Notes under the pieces: generated by a model
Databases searched by the model: none
The model's input: the letters and a program-made list of their open reading frames with translations, nothing else
What the model was told of the DNA's origin: nothing
From: Rotaria sp. Silwood1
Taxonomy: Eukaryota; Rotifera; Eurotatoria; Philodinida; Philodinidae
Length of the DNA: 64,000 nucleotides
Assembly: GCA_905250075.1 (NCBI GenBank)
Contig: CAJNOP010000094.1
Coordinates: 356,987 to 420,986 of the forward strand
Reading direction: 5' to 3'
Part shown: positions 46,701 to 58,983 of the stretch, in pieces
Layout of the letters: every line of letters begins with the position of its first letter
How positions within the stretch are numbered: the stretch's first letter is position 1
Position numbers and translations under genes: made by a program

Positions 46701-47929
46701 TAGGCTATGTAACCGATGCTGATGGATGTCAAACATGTCAATGTAAATTTCGTGGTAGTGCTCCATGTGCATCAGTATCATTTGACTGTCAATGCGAGTA
46801 TGGATCCTATTTAAATTCTGATGGATGTGAAACATGTTCATGTTTACCTGATCCAAAAAGTGCTTCAGGGTAATTTTTAAATTAATTTATGTAAAATTTA
46901 ATATAAAAGTTTGTTTTTTTCTCTAATAGTCAAGCATGTTGGGAATTATTGAATGAAGCAAAGTTTTATAATATATCTGGACCAAAATGTGCATCAGATG
47001 GATCATTTTATGCTCGCCAATGTGATATATCACAATCAAAATGTTGGTGTGTTACATCGACTGGTATTCGTATTAATGGATTTGAATCAAAACCAGAAGA
47101 AAATGTTAATTGCGGTATATATTTGTTTTTTGGTCTAAGGCATTTAAAAAAATTTTTTTTTTTTCTTCTGATCATTATAGGTTGTGCAGTAGAATTATAT
47201 CAAGTATCAAGTCTTCGTATGATTGGTCATCATTTATTATGTTTATTAAATGGAAATTATGCTCCTATTCAATGTGATGGTCGTTATTGTTCATGTGTTG
47301 ATGAAAATGGTAAATTAATTGGACCAACTGTATCTATTCAAAATCGTGATCAACTTCGATGTGTTGGTGTTTATCAACAACTTCATCCAGGTATGTAGAA
47401 ATATTGTTCAATAAAATTAATATATTCTATTTTGATTTTTTTTCTTAATGAAAATAGAACGATTTTTATTACATCGAGCAATTATTGAACAATCTAATGG
47501 AACTTCATTTCCTTATGGAATATCTTCATCATTATGTTTAACACATCTCGAACAAGTTCGTAATGCGAAGATTATTGATGATCATATTCTCATTCCTGTA
47601 AGTATAGTTATTTTAAAGTAATAAAACATACAATATAATTTAATCAAGTTAATTTGCTTAAAACATTTTGTGCTGACTAAAAAAGCTGAAAAGTAGATTT
47701 AATTTATCTTCTGTCAAAAGAAAACATAAAGACTAAGGCTATATGTAAAATTTAATAGAAGTATTGATTTTATTTTGTTTATCAATAGGTATGTGATGCT
47801 AATGGTTTATATGCATCTGTACAATGTGATCAAAGCGAACGATATTGTTGGTGTGTAGATAAGAAAACAGGTGTTGAAATGGATGGTACACGCCGACTCA
47901 ATGCTCGACCTAATTGTAGTATTATCTGA
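43736..47929 (+). CDS. Secreted antistasin- and thyroglobulin type-1-repeat protein
   Basis: Thirteen exons join in phase: 43736-43906, 43954-44093, 44182-44273, 44370-44555, 44617-44712, 44772-45029, 45726-46273, 46339-46636, 46704-46869, 46930-47114, 47181-47390, 47458-47597 and 47789-47929. They encode about 876 residues. A signal peptide (MFSFFSTIFIIFAIIVKSYG) is followed by about 400 Thr/Ser/Asn-rich residues with many N-glycosylation sequons. Six antistasin-like cysteine repeats come next (about 440-650; for example CPQLNCDPCYFGTVKDEYNC followed by DTCVC). Then three thyroglobulin type-1 repeats (about 650-876) carry CWCV, CSCV and CWCV cores. Antistasin repeats typically inhibit serine proteases and thyroglobulin-1 repeats cysteine proteases. 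An extracellular protease-inhibitor or matrix role is therefore inferred. The exact start of exons 2 and 4 is the least certain part. Confidence 0.75.
45030..45725 (+). other. Long intron carrying a MITE-like element
   Basis: This 696-bp intron is ten times longer than its neighbours in the same gene. Most of it is the inverted-repeat element at 45086-45462. Confidence 0.6.
45086..45462. mobile_element. MITE-like inverted-repeat element
   Basis: The left end is ATAAAAAAGAACACT followed by TGAAAACATGTTCTGAA. The right end read inward gives ATAAAAAAGAACACT followed by CAAAATGCATTCTGAAA. The first 15 bases are identical and similarity continues for about 32. The 377-bp element codes for nothing recognisable. 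Bases around the ends allow a TA target duplication, but this is not certain. Loss of the insert would leave a normal-length intron. Confidence 0.6.
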
Positions 47930-48129
47930 TTTATTCTAATAATAACTAATTGATTCTTCTTCTTCTTCATATTCTTTTGATTTTTTTGGGGTGTATATGA
48001 ACATATGTTTATCCTTCTGCAGTGTTTTTTTTTCACAAACAAACATTGTATGGTTTTCTTTTTTTTGTTTCGAATTATTTCTAGCATCTAAATAGTTCAA
48101 TAAAATAATTAAAAGTATTAGTTTCATTC

Positions 48130-49065
48130 TTATTCAAATAATGCTTTTATATATATACTAGCTTCATCCATTAGAAGATCTCGATGTAATCGTGTTTCAT
48201 CATCAAAAAATGCTTGAGCTGCATTAGCATCCAGTAACCATCTTCCAAGAATATTTAATGCTCCTTGTTCATCTGCTGCATTTTCAGCATATAAAAGTCT
48301 TTTTCCTTCTACATTGTTGCCACCAAGTAATTTCTGAAAATATTGTTTAATAAGGAAACCTTCACGTGGTGGTTTTGATCCAATAATAAGTACTTGAACG
48401 GTTTTTTGTTCTGTTTCATTAAATAGTTTTGTATATATTGGATAAATAACACTATGAAGTCGATCAAGGTGAGCACGGGCAGCATGTTTTATATTAATAT
48501 TAAAAAGATTTGTAGCTTTATGACAAAACTTGTTTAATGCTGTAATATTTAATTGCTTTGATCGAATTAACGAACGAAGAAATGTAATTGATAAATCAAT
48601 AATATCAAATTGTATTTTAAACATTTCATTATTTGATGAAAAATCCGAAATATTTAAAGATTTTCGAACAAGTCGAAGTTCTCGTAAATATGATTTAAGT
48701 TTAATCAATTCATCAGATGAAAAATTTCGGCTATTTGCTTCAATATTAAAAACACTTAAATATATTGTCAAGGGAATATGTGCAATAGTCTTAAGATTGT
48801 GATATAATTGTCGATTAATATTGATAGATGTTTGTTGACCTCGATGTTTCAATGTTAATGTACCTGCATTTGTAATTATTAATGGATCGATTGTAGTTAA
48901 AAAATAAGTACTAGCTTTTTTATAAGTACCCAAAAATAGGTTATTAAAGTTGTTTAGAAGAGTATTCGATTGAACTTGATATGTTGTTAGAAATAGAATA
49001 ATAAACAATGATCCAATAGACAAATACATCTTATAAGATAAGAACATGATCACGTAGAAATTCAA
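48130..49065 (-). CDS. Secreted or membrane-anchored protein of unknown family
   Basis: This is a single exon of 311 residues. The first 33 residues are hydrophobic (MYLSIGSLFIILFLTTYQV), a signal peptide or anchor, and there are alternative Met codons at positions 7 and 13. The body is helical with sequons. The last 90 residues contain what look like conserved blocks: VLIIGSKPPREGFLIKQYF, KRLLYAENAADEQGALNILG and FFDDETRLHRDLLMDEAS. The pattern of these blocks reminds me of an uncharacterised bacterial protein family, but I cannot name it. The absence of introns, among intron-rich neighbours, fits either a retrocopy or a horizontally acquired gene. Function unknown. Confidence 0.65.
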   Translation of the reverse strand: MNFYVIMFLSYKMYLSIGSLFIILFLTTYQVQSNTLLNNFNNLFLGTYKKASTYFLTTIDPLIITNAGTLTLKHRGQQTSININRQLYHNLKTIAHIPLTIYLSVFNIEANSRNFSSDELIKLKSYLRELRLVRKSLNISDFSSNNEMFKIQFDIIDLSITFLRSLIRSKQLNITALNKFCHKATNLFNINIKHAARAHLDRLHSVIYPIYTKLFNETEQKTVQVLIIGSKPPREGFLIKQYFQKLLGGNNVEGKRLLYAENAADEQGALNILGRWLLDANAAQAFFDDETRLHRDLLMDEASIYIKALFE

Positions 49066-50540
49066 TAATATATAAGAAAGAAATAGATGTCAAAAATGAT
49101 TAATAGAAAACGATAAGATACATGTTGATGTTTTGTACTCCCGAGAAAAAGCTTATTTTTACTTGTATCAAAAGAAAGAGTTTCTTATGCATTGCGAGCA
49201 CTTTTTGGATGTCATAATGTTTCCAAAGTATCAAATACAAAGTACAAGCTAATATATAAATCAATACTGTGCCGTACGGTTCCATGCACTTGATCGGCAC
49301 GGAGCGAATGATTAGAAAAAGGATAAGTTGTCGTCTGAGAATATTCGAGTATTATCCTCTGCTGTCTCAAAAATTTGAGTGTTACGAACGATGATAGAAA
49401 CTCCCTCAAGAGAAGACTGATGAGGTGCTGAGTCCTTCTTCCGCCAGAATCTTTTTTCTGATTACACCATAACAATATTTGTCAGAATAAGGATAATTCT
49501 ATTTTTATAGCTCTAACATGATCTAATAAAGGCGTCTTTTAGCCATTGATTAAAAAGTCTGTATGGAATTGCAAAAATTAGAAAGACCTAATTAAAATAA
49601 AGAATTTGAAATCAAAAGTTTTCATAAATTGTTCAACATTCCGGATCGCCACTCCCGGAACTACAAATACTTATTTAACTAAACTTATTCGAAATCTTAG
49701 CAGATTGAATTCTAAAGTAGAAAGTCTGAAGAATAACATTACAATTCTCATTTTTTTTTTAAAACCTATTAAATCACAATTCTGTCCTTGAAAATACGTC
49801 GAATTCTAGAATATTATATGACCGATTAAATTGATTGTATAATTCGTTAACAATAATCGTTAATTTTAGCGCTTTATATTGATTGTAATGTGAAAATAAA
49901 TTTTCATCAAGAAATATCCTAACATTTATCGAACAAAGCACTAATTCATAATTTCGAAAGTTAAAAACATATTTTTCTTTTTCATCAGAAATGCAATTTC
50001 TAATTTCATATTAATAGATTACCTAAAACAAAGTCAATTTTTTGAGCCTATTAACTCAACGAGTAGTGTTCGTGTCTCCGATTTGATTTACATAAAATGA
50101 AGATATAGTATTGTTAAGTAAATTTTAATGGTGGATGGTTCGTAATATTGCCACATATCAAATCAACAAATGTCTTTCAGTATAAAACTTCGTCCTCTTT
50201 CAACTTCGTGAACTATCTGATATATTTTAAATGTAGTAATTTTTTTGTTCGTCATTTACTAATAATTCTACAAACAATTGTAAAATGTCCGGTCCGTACA
50301 TTTTTATTATTTATTTTTTATGTAAGAATACACGTGACTTCAACTTGAAATATCTTTAGAAAGAACAGAACAAGTATCGATGCATTGTACTGATTGACTT
50401 CTCTTTGTTAAAACAACGCGCAAATTCCCTTTTACGACGTTTTTTTTTAATGAGACCTATAAAAATAGCAACAATTTTGCATATATTCGTTCATTTTATA
50501 TCTGTTTCAAGTTATTACAAGCGAACAAAACAAACAAACA
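49066..50540. other. Intergenic sequence
   Basis: This 1.5 kb region lies between divergent genes. A small hairpin (GTGCCG...CGGCAC) occurs at about 49269-49300. No gene or RNA is supported. Confidence 0.5.
50494..50502 (+). promoter_or_regulatory. Possible TATA element
   Basis: TTTTATATC lies about 40 bp upstream of the ATG of the 67-residue protein, a spacing compatible with a TATA box and a short leader. The background is AT-rich, so the call is weak. Confidence 0.3.
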
Positions 50541-50744
50541 ATGTCTAGTACCGGTGCCAATCGTGAATCCGAAGGTGGTACAATGAAAAAAGTTATAGAC
50601 AATCCGGCAACAGAACCACAATCTCATACATATGCTGAAGATCAATCCCGCTCAAACACGGGACAACAAGGCGGCAAATGTAGCTCCGGTATATCCGATC
50701 ATAAACCAGGTCAGAGCAGCTGTAGTAATTGTCAGAAGAAATGA
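50541..50744 (+). CDS. Small hydrophilic cysteine-ending protein
   Basis: This 67-residue frame lacks hydrophobic segments. It is rich in Ser, Gly, Gln, Asn and Lys, and ends with CSSGISDHKPGQSSCSNCQKK. The composition resembles small disordered stress-type proteins, but no family was recognised. The balanced GC-richer codons stand out from the AT-rich surroundings. The ATG follows a short leader with AACAAAC repeats, and a polyadenylation signal AATAAA lies at 50776-50781, 32 bases after the stop. An alternative 3' exon is possible: a donor at about 50727 joined to an acceptor before 50820 would replace the tail with NEHQLNFAFKNTKGNIDPNK and a short end. Confidence 0.55.
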   Translation: MSSTGANRESEGGTMKKVIDNPATEPQSHTYAEDQSRSNTGQQGGKCSSGISDHKPGQSSCSNCQKK

Positions 50745-50775
50745 TTTGAATGTTTTTTATTTTAATTTTTTGTTC

Positions 50776-50781
50776 AATAAA
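50776..50781 (+). terminator. Polyadenylation signal AATAAA
   Basis: A canonical hexamer lies 32 bases after the stop codon of the 67-residue protein. Confidence 0.5.
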
Positions 50782-53700
50782 AACCGATATATATATATAT
50801 ATGTTTTTTCTAATTTGAAAGATGAACACCAATTAAATTTTGCTTTTAAAAATACTAAAGGAAATATTGATCCAAACAAAGCATCTATTTAAATAAGAAT
50901 TATGCTTTTCTTTTTGTATTAGTGGAATCATATATAAAAATTATTTTTACTATTTGTTATAGTCGAAAGAATGTTGCTTAAGGTTATTCGAATTTGATGA
51001 ACAATATTGACAGAGATTACAACAACTCATTTTTTGCTGTATAATATGCAAGGTTGAGTTTTGTGATATTTCTTTTTGATATATGATGTATGTGTTAGTG
51101 CTTTTAATCTTATTCATTCGCATATTGATACAAACTGCGTCCTAAGTTTCGATATCTAATCTCACACTCTCTCTCGTGTTTTACAATGTATTAGAAAACA
51201 TTATGTTCGATAATCAGTCGACTCGATTGATATGCATTAGCAGTACAGCAGGCTATTAGCAATATGGCGCAAAGAACTTTGGCTTGATTATCAATGATAT
51301 ACAAGTAATTCTTGCTGATGTAATATATTTGACCAATAATATGGATCAGATAGAATTTAGATTAATCAATACTATGTTCTTTTGACGATTTTTTTACCGT
51401 TTTTATAGGAAGTATTCTTGAGTAAAAATTTCACATCTATCCTACAAATTGTACTCTATGTGAGTAATAAAATGATTTTGATGTACTAAATTCAACGAGA
51501 AGAATAATGACTTTGAAAAGAATAAACTTCGATGCTTATTATTTGTTTAATCGATAGAGTTTAATCATTAAATTCAAAGTATGTTGATTGTATGACAATG
51601 ATATTGAAGAAAATTACCTATTTGATAAAGATTTTTTTAATACTACTCAACGATAATATAAGTTTGAATAGTGAAATCTTTTTATTTGATCATCGATTGT
51701 TGTCATATGTTTTTTATATAAATCCATTTATCTTCTATTATTATACTTTCAAGGCCTATGAGACCATATCTGCCATAAAACAAGCTAAAATGATTGTTTT
51801 GATCTTCTTTTCATTAATAAAACAGAATGATACTATCGATTATAGGATAAATGTCATTTGGTAATTGGATAATAACGATGATAAATAAATGCATTATATA
51901 ATCGTTTCATTGATTATGATGCAAAACAGAAGAATAAAGCTAATAGCAATGGAATAACTGGATATAAATATTGGAAGAAGGTAAAAATGTAAATTATTTT
52001 TGGTTGCAATGTTTAGTTAAGTGTTCGATTGCGAAACAAATTTCATCAGAAGTAAAAGTTAATATTGGTTGTATTTTTTCAATAAAAGAAAGAATTACAT
52101 AGAAAAAAAAAACTATAAGATCATTCACTTTTTTTTTGATCATCAATCTTAATCCTATCAGATTATTACATTTGTGATAAAGATTGACAAATGTATTTTT
52201 TTTTATCTGTCCATACTTATTTCAACTAGTAATCGATTTGCCAAGATAAGATTCTATTCTATAGCATCATAATTTTTTTTTTGACTTAGAGACTTGACAA
52301 GATAAATGTTTGTTCTTTGCCAAGAGGAATATATGCCAACTTGATACTTTTGGTGACGCATTTTAGCTGAGAGACACCAACATCTGTCATTCTAGCCGCT
52401 ACTGCTATCATGGCCATTCCCTAAATCTGTTTCTCATTGATCAATACCCCTGTTTTTAAGGATGATGAATGACGTGAGAATCGATACATACTCATAACTA
52501 TGTATATATGTAAATGTGTTAGAATGAACTCAGGAAACTAATAGATAGAAATTCATAACGACAGAAACATTTAGTTGCATCAAGTCATATTTAGATTTTT
52601 CAAGCAATGGATTATAATAAACTTGCACTTAGAAGAATATTTCTAATAAATGAAAAAAAAAATCATTCAATATTTTAAATGTTCAGATGATGGAATCATA
52701 TCTATCAGATTGTAGCATATTATAGAATTGATGTTCATTCAATTTGCATTACTATGAGTTAAAGTGATAGATTCCCAGTTCTGCTGATAGTATGGTTCAT
52801 CATTTAAATTTTCTAGAAACAATAGCATATGAAGTTTTTCTATGAAACTATTGTAATAACACAATCTAAAATAAATAATCGATAAATATTTAAAGCACTG
52901 TATTTTCTCAAAGATAGTTTTCTTTCTTTTTGTTTGTTCACTTTTATTTCATAGTTTTCTTTTTAAACATAGTCTAAATATTTTAGTTTTATTCTTATGC
53001 AATACATTTCATGCAATCAATCATCTAAGAGATATTGACGTTCAAAAATTATTCACTTGATACACCGACTGTTGCTCATAATGTGTATGTTTATTTATTC
53101 ACAAACTGATTGTCACTCACTCAATCATTTAGACAACTGTGTTCAAATGATTGCCCATAGAGACATATGCAATATCATGCCGATCGCGCAATACATATTT
53201 ATACAATCATAATAGTTGACATGTGTCAAAAAGATGAATTGATTTTTATTTTTATTTTTATTGACAATAAAATCTTGATCGTGTTAATACACATATAATA
53301 AAAAAAAAACTTCATAATATTTAAGAGAGTTTCAGCTATTACAATGTGGTTATCGATACAAGAAAAAATGAGACTTCTCATAATGATAACGATAGTCAAT
53401 ATAATTGTAAGATCGTATAAGTGTCGACTTTCTTTTTCGTGATGTAATCTATACAGAATTGTATCTATGAACAAGTAAAATGTATGCAAAGAAAATAAGT
53501 GAACACTCGTCCTTGTTCGACCTACTTGACACTTTTCTTCATGCAATTATATACATGTAACTTTATTTGGTCTCTTCTTGCTCTATATTTGAACATTATT
53601 TGTTTCGTTTTTTTATACTTCATATTGATATTCTAGTGTAGCGGTAGCCTATGTGCGTGCTCATCAATATTATATACATATATTTATATTTATGTGTAGA

Positions 53701-54865
53701 CAAGTTGATCAAAACGATTAGTATATAATAACGATTACATTCACATAGAACAAGAATTATGTTAACTATTGTACCCATATTATAATTTCAACGATGACTA
53801 TTGCATAATAAAGTTCAAGGCACGTAGAAATTGAAGAAGCAGAAGTCGCTCATTCGTTCCGTCAAGAGAAAAGAAAAAAGATAGAAAGGTACTTTTGCAT
53901 GTTGTAAACGACAAAAATATTTCTTTTCTTTTTATTTGCTTTCCTGACATGTCTCATTCTTATTAATCTTCAATGTTATGTTACTAAGCTAAGTTGTCGA
54001 AGATGAACGACTCAATAAGACGAAGGATCATCACTCATGCAATGAAATGAAATCGTGTGTTCTTTTTTATCTATCCGTATAATTAAAACGAAATATGAAA
54101 GATCAAATAATTTGAGGTTTAAATTCATTACGGTTATCATTCATTGATATCATTTATCAAACGATAGCTAAAGCATTGATCTTCTTTTTTTTCTTTTTCT
54201 TTTTCTTTTTCTTATTCTTATTCTACTTTCTTTTTCGTGTTCAATGAATTTTTGTTGTGGTTACATTTTCTTCTCTTACACATTTATGTTTTTACTGACT
54301 TCCGAGGGAGTTTCTTATGTTTGTATGCTTCTATGTCGGAACGTGAATGATGAAGGATGTGTTAAGTACTACTAGAAAGAAACTAGGTGTTAGAAAAGAA
54401 AAGAGTGTTGATTAGCTGAATAAAAAGAAGAAGAGAGCAAAAGTGAGGTAGAAAAATATTAAGATACATGTTCACGTTTATGTAAAACGCAGAAGATATA
54501 ACATCTTTCATGTTCAGTATTTGCATGCTACATCTTATTTCATATTATATTTTCAAGATACTTAATATTTAAATGAATATTTAATTTTCTTTTTTTTTGC
54601 CACTATTTAGCCGTTATTCTAGATTGGCCTTCTATCATAGAAACTTAAGTTGTAAATATTTCAGTGGAAGGGTTTGTTATTAAAATTTATGAGAACTATA
54701 TGAAAATGTAGTTTCTTTCTTTATATATGCTTTCTTTTTAAACATTCAGTATTATATTCATGTTGAATGTTGCAATGTAATCTTTTTCTTTCCTGCTTTG
54801 TTGTTCTTCTCCTCCTTCATATACACATACGTATAGGATCAGTGTGTCACGTCATCATTATTGCA

Positions 54866-54904
<39 letters not shown>

Positions 54905-55812
54905 TATATACAGAAAAAAAGTAAATCAGCAGTAGTATTGATTGAGAAATAGTACTCTTCAAGTAGCAGACATCTGCTACTTGCTTTTTCTTTATCTTTT
55001 GTTCTTTCTTTTTTTTCTATTTAAAGAAGCCTTGGGGCGTGTGAAAAAATGACACATACAATAGTACAAGATTGATAGAGGAGTGTCTATTCTGGAGTAA
55101 CATCTTCGAGATGATAAAACGTCATTATTTGTTTTTTTCCTTCGATAAGAGACCGATTATTAACCTATACTTATTATAAAGACTGAATGTTTATGATTAA
55201 CTTCGATATATCAAGGAAGTAGACAAAAGAAATTTTGTATGCTTTTTATGCATTGGAATATTGATAGATAGAACAATAAATGGAATGACAAGAGAAACAT
55301 CTTATGAGTAACAAACAAGTAAAGACAAGAGAAAAAAAAAGAAAGAGAGAAGATTGCTTTGCAATTATCTCGATATTTGGCGAAGGTCACTGGAAACAGA
55401 ACACGACACAAGACAGACAAAAGCACCATTAGTATTCGCTCGTTTTCTTGCATGCCAGAGCTTTGTGTAAAGCAACTAGTTAGAAAAAAGAACGAGGAAG
55501 AGAACGGATGAAGAAGACGACTGCCTCTAGATCTATTTGCGGTACCAATCGTATGAACAAAGAAAACATAGAAAATGACTTTGAGTTTCACGCATGAATC
55601 AGTATTATTATTTATATTCTTATAGTCATTATTATCTTTTTTTTTTTTTCTTCTAGTATGTCCAACGATGAAGTCAACTACAATTATCATTCTATAAGCA
55701 GTAGTTATTCAATAGATTACACGCAATTTATTCTAATCGACCATACGAATAAGAAAAAACATCGTATGTAAACAATGACGGAAGAATAAGATTAAAATAA
55801 AATAATATTATA
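50782..55812. other. Long non-coding AT-rich region
   Basis: In this 5 kb stretch no frame looks like a gene on either strand. It includes a possible alternative exon near 50820-50892, a pyrimidine-rich run (TTTTCT repeats) at 54184-54235, and a TA microsatellite at about 54868-54901. An open segment at 55673-55763 starting MSNDEVNYNYHS could be an untranslated or alternative first exon of the downstream transporter, but no in-phase splice to it was found. Confidence 0.5.
54868..54901. repeat. (AT)n microsatellite
   Basis: About 17 uninterrupted AT dinucleotides. Confidence 0.9.
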
Positions 55813-58578
55813 ATGCTTGGTAAACCAGTTGATACAATCGTAATTACATCCGATACATTTGATCGAGTACCTAGAGATAGGTAAAAAATATATATACAAT
55901 ATAGAAAATTTATGTTAGATTTTATTAAAAAATAGATGTTTTGGTGTCTTTTGGGCATTCGTCATCCATGGCCTTGGTTGTTTTTTACCATGGAATCTAT
56001 TATTTCATAGTTATGAAGTAAGTCGATTAGTATATTGACAAATTTAATTAAGTTTTTTTTTTTTTTCTATTAATATTATTAAATCATATTCAATTATCTT
56101 TGTTTTTGTTTGTTATTATTTGTATACAAAATTGGGAAAACTATATTTCTGCATATAGATATTAATTATAAAATAATCTTACAAATAACTTTTTGTGCTT
56201 ATTATTATTTTTTTTCTATATATTATTTAGTATTTTGTTTGTTGCAAATTTCTTGGTGATGATTCGGATATTTATCGCCAATATTTTTTAAGTTTTTGCG
56301 CTTTAGCTGCTTTACTTGCGGCTTTAGTTTCTACTGGTATTGGCCTTTTTATTGGTTTTCAGTAAATATTTTGGTTTTTTTTTTATTAAAAAAATATAAA
56401 AGAAATTATACTTCTATTTGATATAGTGGCGATACAAAACGGCGTGTTATTCCATCAATTGTTGTGCTCATTATCATGTTCATTCTACAGGTGCTTTTTG
56501 CCGTATTCGATGCTCGTGATTGTAAGGAGTTTTAATAGTTTTTTCATTGACATAAAAAAAACTTTATTATTTTCTTTTATAGCTTCAGGTGTTTTTCTTT
56601 GTATTACAATTCTTAATATTGTAGTTATAGGAGGTAATCTTATATATTTTAGTAGTTTTGTTTTCTAACTTTATCATATGTTTATTTAGCTTTTATTGGT
56701 CTTTATTTATCAAGTATCGCAGGCATTGTTGCATATTTTCCTGATCGATATGTGAATGCACTTGTCATAGGCACAGTAGGTGTGAATTATAATATGATGA
56801 CAAATTAATGATTGAAAAGTCATTCCTTTTTTTGCTTTTGACTATTTAGTCACTTGGTATTTTGATTGCTATTTGTAGTAGAATTACTTTTAAATACTGT
56901 AAGTATGTGTAAAACAAAAACATGACAATATATTACTTATAAAAATTATTTAAAAATATTTATAGAAAGAATACTAAACAATAAATATTTAGAATATAAT
57001 AGAACATCGAAAAACTCGTTTTTCTTCACATTTAAAAGAGCGAAAAAAACTATGTCTTCTAGATTATTGATTATATCAAGTGATAATAACATAAGAAAAT
57101 ATCAAAACTATTCTAGCTAATTAATATATACATTTTTAGGATAAATATATTACGAAAAATTCGAAACATAAATTTTTTTCAAGTGAACTTTATAATACTG
57201 TAAAAAGAAAAGGTAGCTATATAGATTGACTGAACTCTTTTAATTAAGTTCTATTTAGCGGAAATCCTAGTTGATCCCTCGTTACAATGAAAAGACAATA
57301 AATATAACTTTGCATAGTTAAGTTAAAGTCACAAAGGAAATCAGACACAATTGAATATTTCTGAAGTTCATTCTAATACTTGAGTAGTTTCCATATAATC
57401 ATTTAGAATAATGGACAGTACTTTACAAAAAAAAAAAAAAAAAAAAAACTTTAATATCTTCTAGTTATTGTAGAGACAAAGTTTCTGTTTTTAGTATACA
57501 TACTAATTGTTTTAATTATTATTATTTTCAATTTTTCCTATGCTTTTTTCTTTTGTAGACACGAATGATCCAAGGGTGATTGCAATTTATTTTCTGGTCA
57601 CAGCTGTTGTCACACTTCTTTTTTGCTTTGATATTTATTTTGCTTTTCCTTATTCGGTGCGTATGATAATATTCAATTTATTTTCATTCGTAATTCATAA
57701 AAATTATTTGTTAAAATAGCGTTTGTTTCGATTTTATCATACATCAATAAAAATAGATCTATTACATACGACAAAAGGACATTTACTTCATATCCCATAT
57801 GGAAACGTATTGAAACAAGTATATGAAAAAAACTTTTTTTTTTCCTGATATTATAATTGAGAATAATATTCTCACTTAAGATTTGGCTTCAATGTTTATC
57901 AATTTGGTTACATTATTTATCGACAGTAACTCTGTTTCCTAGTATTCTCATTCAAGTGCAAAGTGTTACACCAAACTTTTTTCATACAAGTAAAATTATT
58001 CATAAATATAATTTATAGTTAATAGAATTTCTTTTTTTTTTTGTGATTAATAGATCTTCAATTTGTCGATGCAGTTGTTTTGATTAATTTTGCTTTATTT
58101 AATCTTCTAGGAAATTTTCTTGCAGGTTGCGTTAAAAAAGTAAATTATTTTATAAATTAAATCAATTATATGAATATATTTATTTGATTTTAGCCATATT
58201 CACGATGGGTTTCATTTTTAGTTTTTATTCGTGCAATTATAGTATTGATCACATTTCTTTTTGTTAATTTTGAACCAGATTCAAGACATAATGTGCCAAT
58301 ATTGATTCGTGATGATTATGTTTTTATGTCACTTGTCATTATCTTTGGATTTACACATGGTTATTTAAATTCAATGCTACAAATGTTAACAACAAAGTAA
58401 GATAAGAATTTATTTTTTCTTGGATATTTAATTAGTTGTTCTTAATTATATTTATAGATCGGTAGAACCATATCTGTCAGCTACAACAGCTGTTCTATTA
58501 CAATTATTTATATTTGCCGGTTGTTTTTTTGGTATTATTGGTTCATTTGTATATCATTTTATAGCAACATTGTTTTAA
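55813..58578 (+). CDS. Equilibrative nucleoside transporter (SLC29/ENT family)
   Basis: Thirteen exons join in phase: 55813-55880, 55936-56017, 56231-56361, 56427-56521, 56583-56633, 56690-56775, 56850-56898, 57559-57656, 57720-57818, 57881-57989, 58054-58139, 58194-58396 and 58458-58578. The product is 425 residues, slightly shorter than typical ENTs. The N-terminus has VPRDRCFGVFWAF followed by HGLGCFLPWN, the ENT first-helix signature (PxDR, then GLGxLLPWN). Later landmarks are a transmembrane helix with PSIVVLIIMFILQVLFAVFD, WLHYLSTVTLFPS (TM7-like), LINFALFNLLGNFLAGCVKK and FGFTHGYLNSMLQM, which corresponds to the NGYL motif of TM10. About ten to eleven membrane segments can be placed. 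The family moves nucleosides across membranes by facilitated diffusion. Substrate and subcellular location cannot be told from the sequence. Confidence 0.85.
56899..57558 (+). other. Long intron of the SLC29 gene
   Basis: This 660-bp intron is the longest of the gene. It contains a 22-base A run at 57427-57448 and nothing else recognisable. Confidence 0.5.
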
Positions 58579-58983
58579 TCGATTTAACGTATTAGACTTG
58601 ATTTGTTTGTAGCTTAATCATTATAAACTATTTGACAAAAATAAAGCACAAGAAATTAATTAATTACATAATAATGATAAAGATTCATGATATAAACATA
58701 CTTTATTAAATATCAAAAACAGTATGCTCTTTGAAAATTTACATTTGCAATCAATCATACTATCTCAATAGTATAACTATCATGTAACATGTATATAACA
58801 TCAATAATTTCAACACATTAGTATAATGAACAAATAAACATATTTCAATAAAAAAATTTCCATAATGGATTGTATCTTTCTATGTATCTGATAAAAATCT
58901 AATGCAAATATACAAAAAACATGACTTTATCTATTCATTGATTATATCTACATAATAACAGATAGAAAAAAAAAACGTAAGCC
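58579..58983. other. Convergent 3' intergenic region
   Basis: This region of about 400 bp lies between the stop codons of the transporter (+) and the first glycosyltransferase-like gene (-). AATAAA at 58640-58645 fits the transporter's polyadenylation signal. Confidence 0.55.

Noticed and set aside
49269..49300. GTGCCG...CGGCAC hairpin as a possible structural RNA
   Set aside because: It has only six paired bases with a 20-base loop, no tRNA-like boxes and no other support.
55673..55763. Possible N-terminal coding exon (MSNDEVNYNYHS) of the SLC29 gene
   Set aside because: It ends in a donor in phase 1, and no acceptor before the first accepted exon gives an open frame. The PRDR/GLGC signature is already covered by the model starting at 55813.
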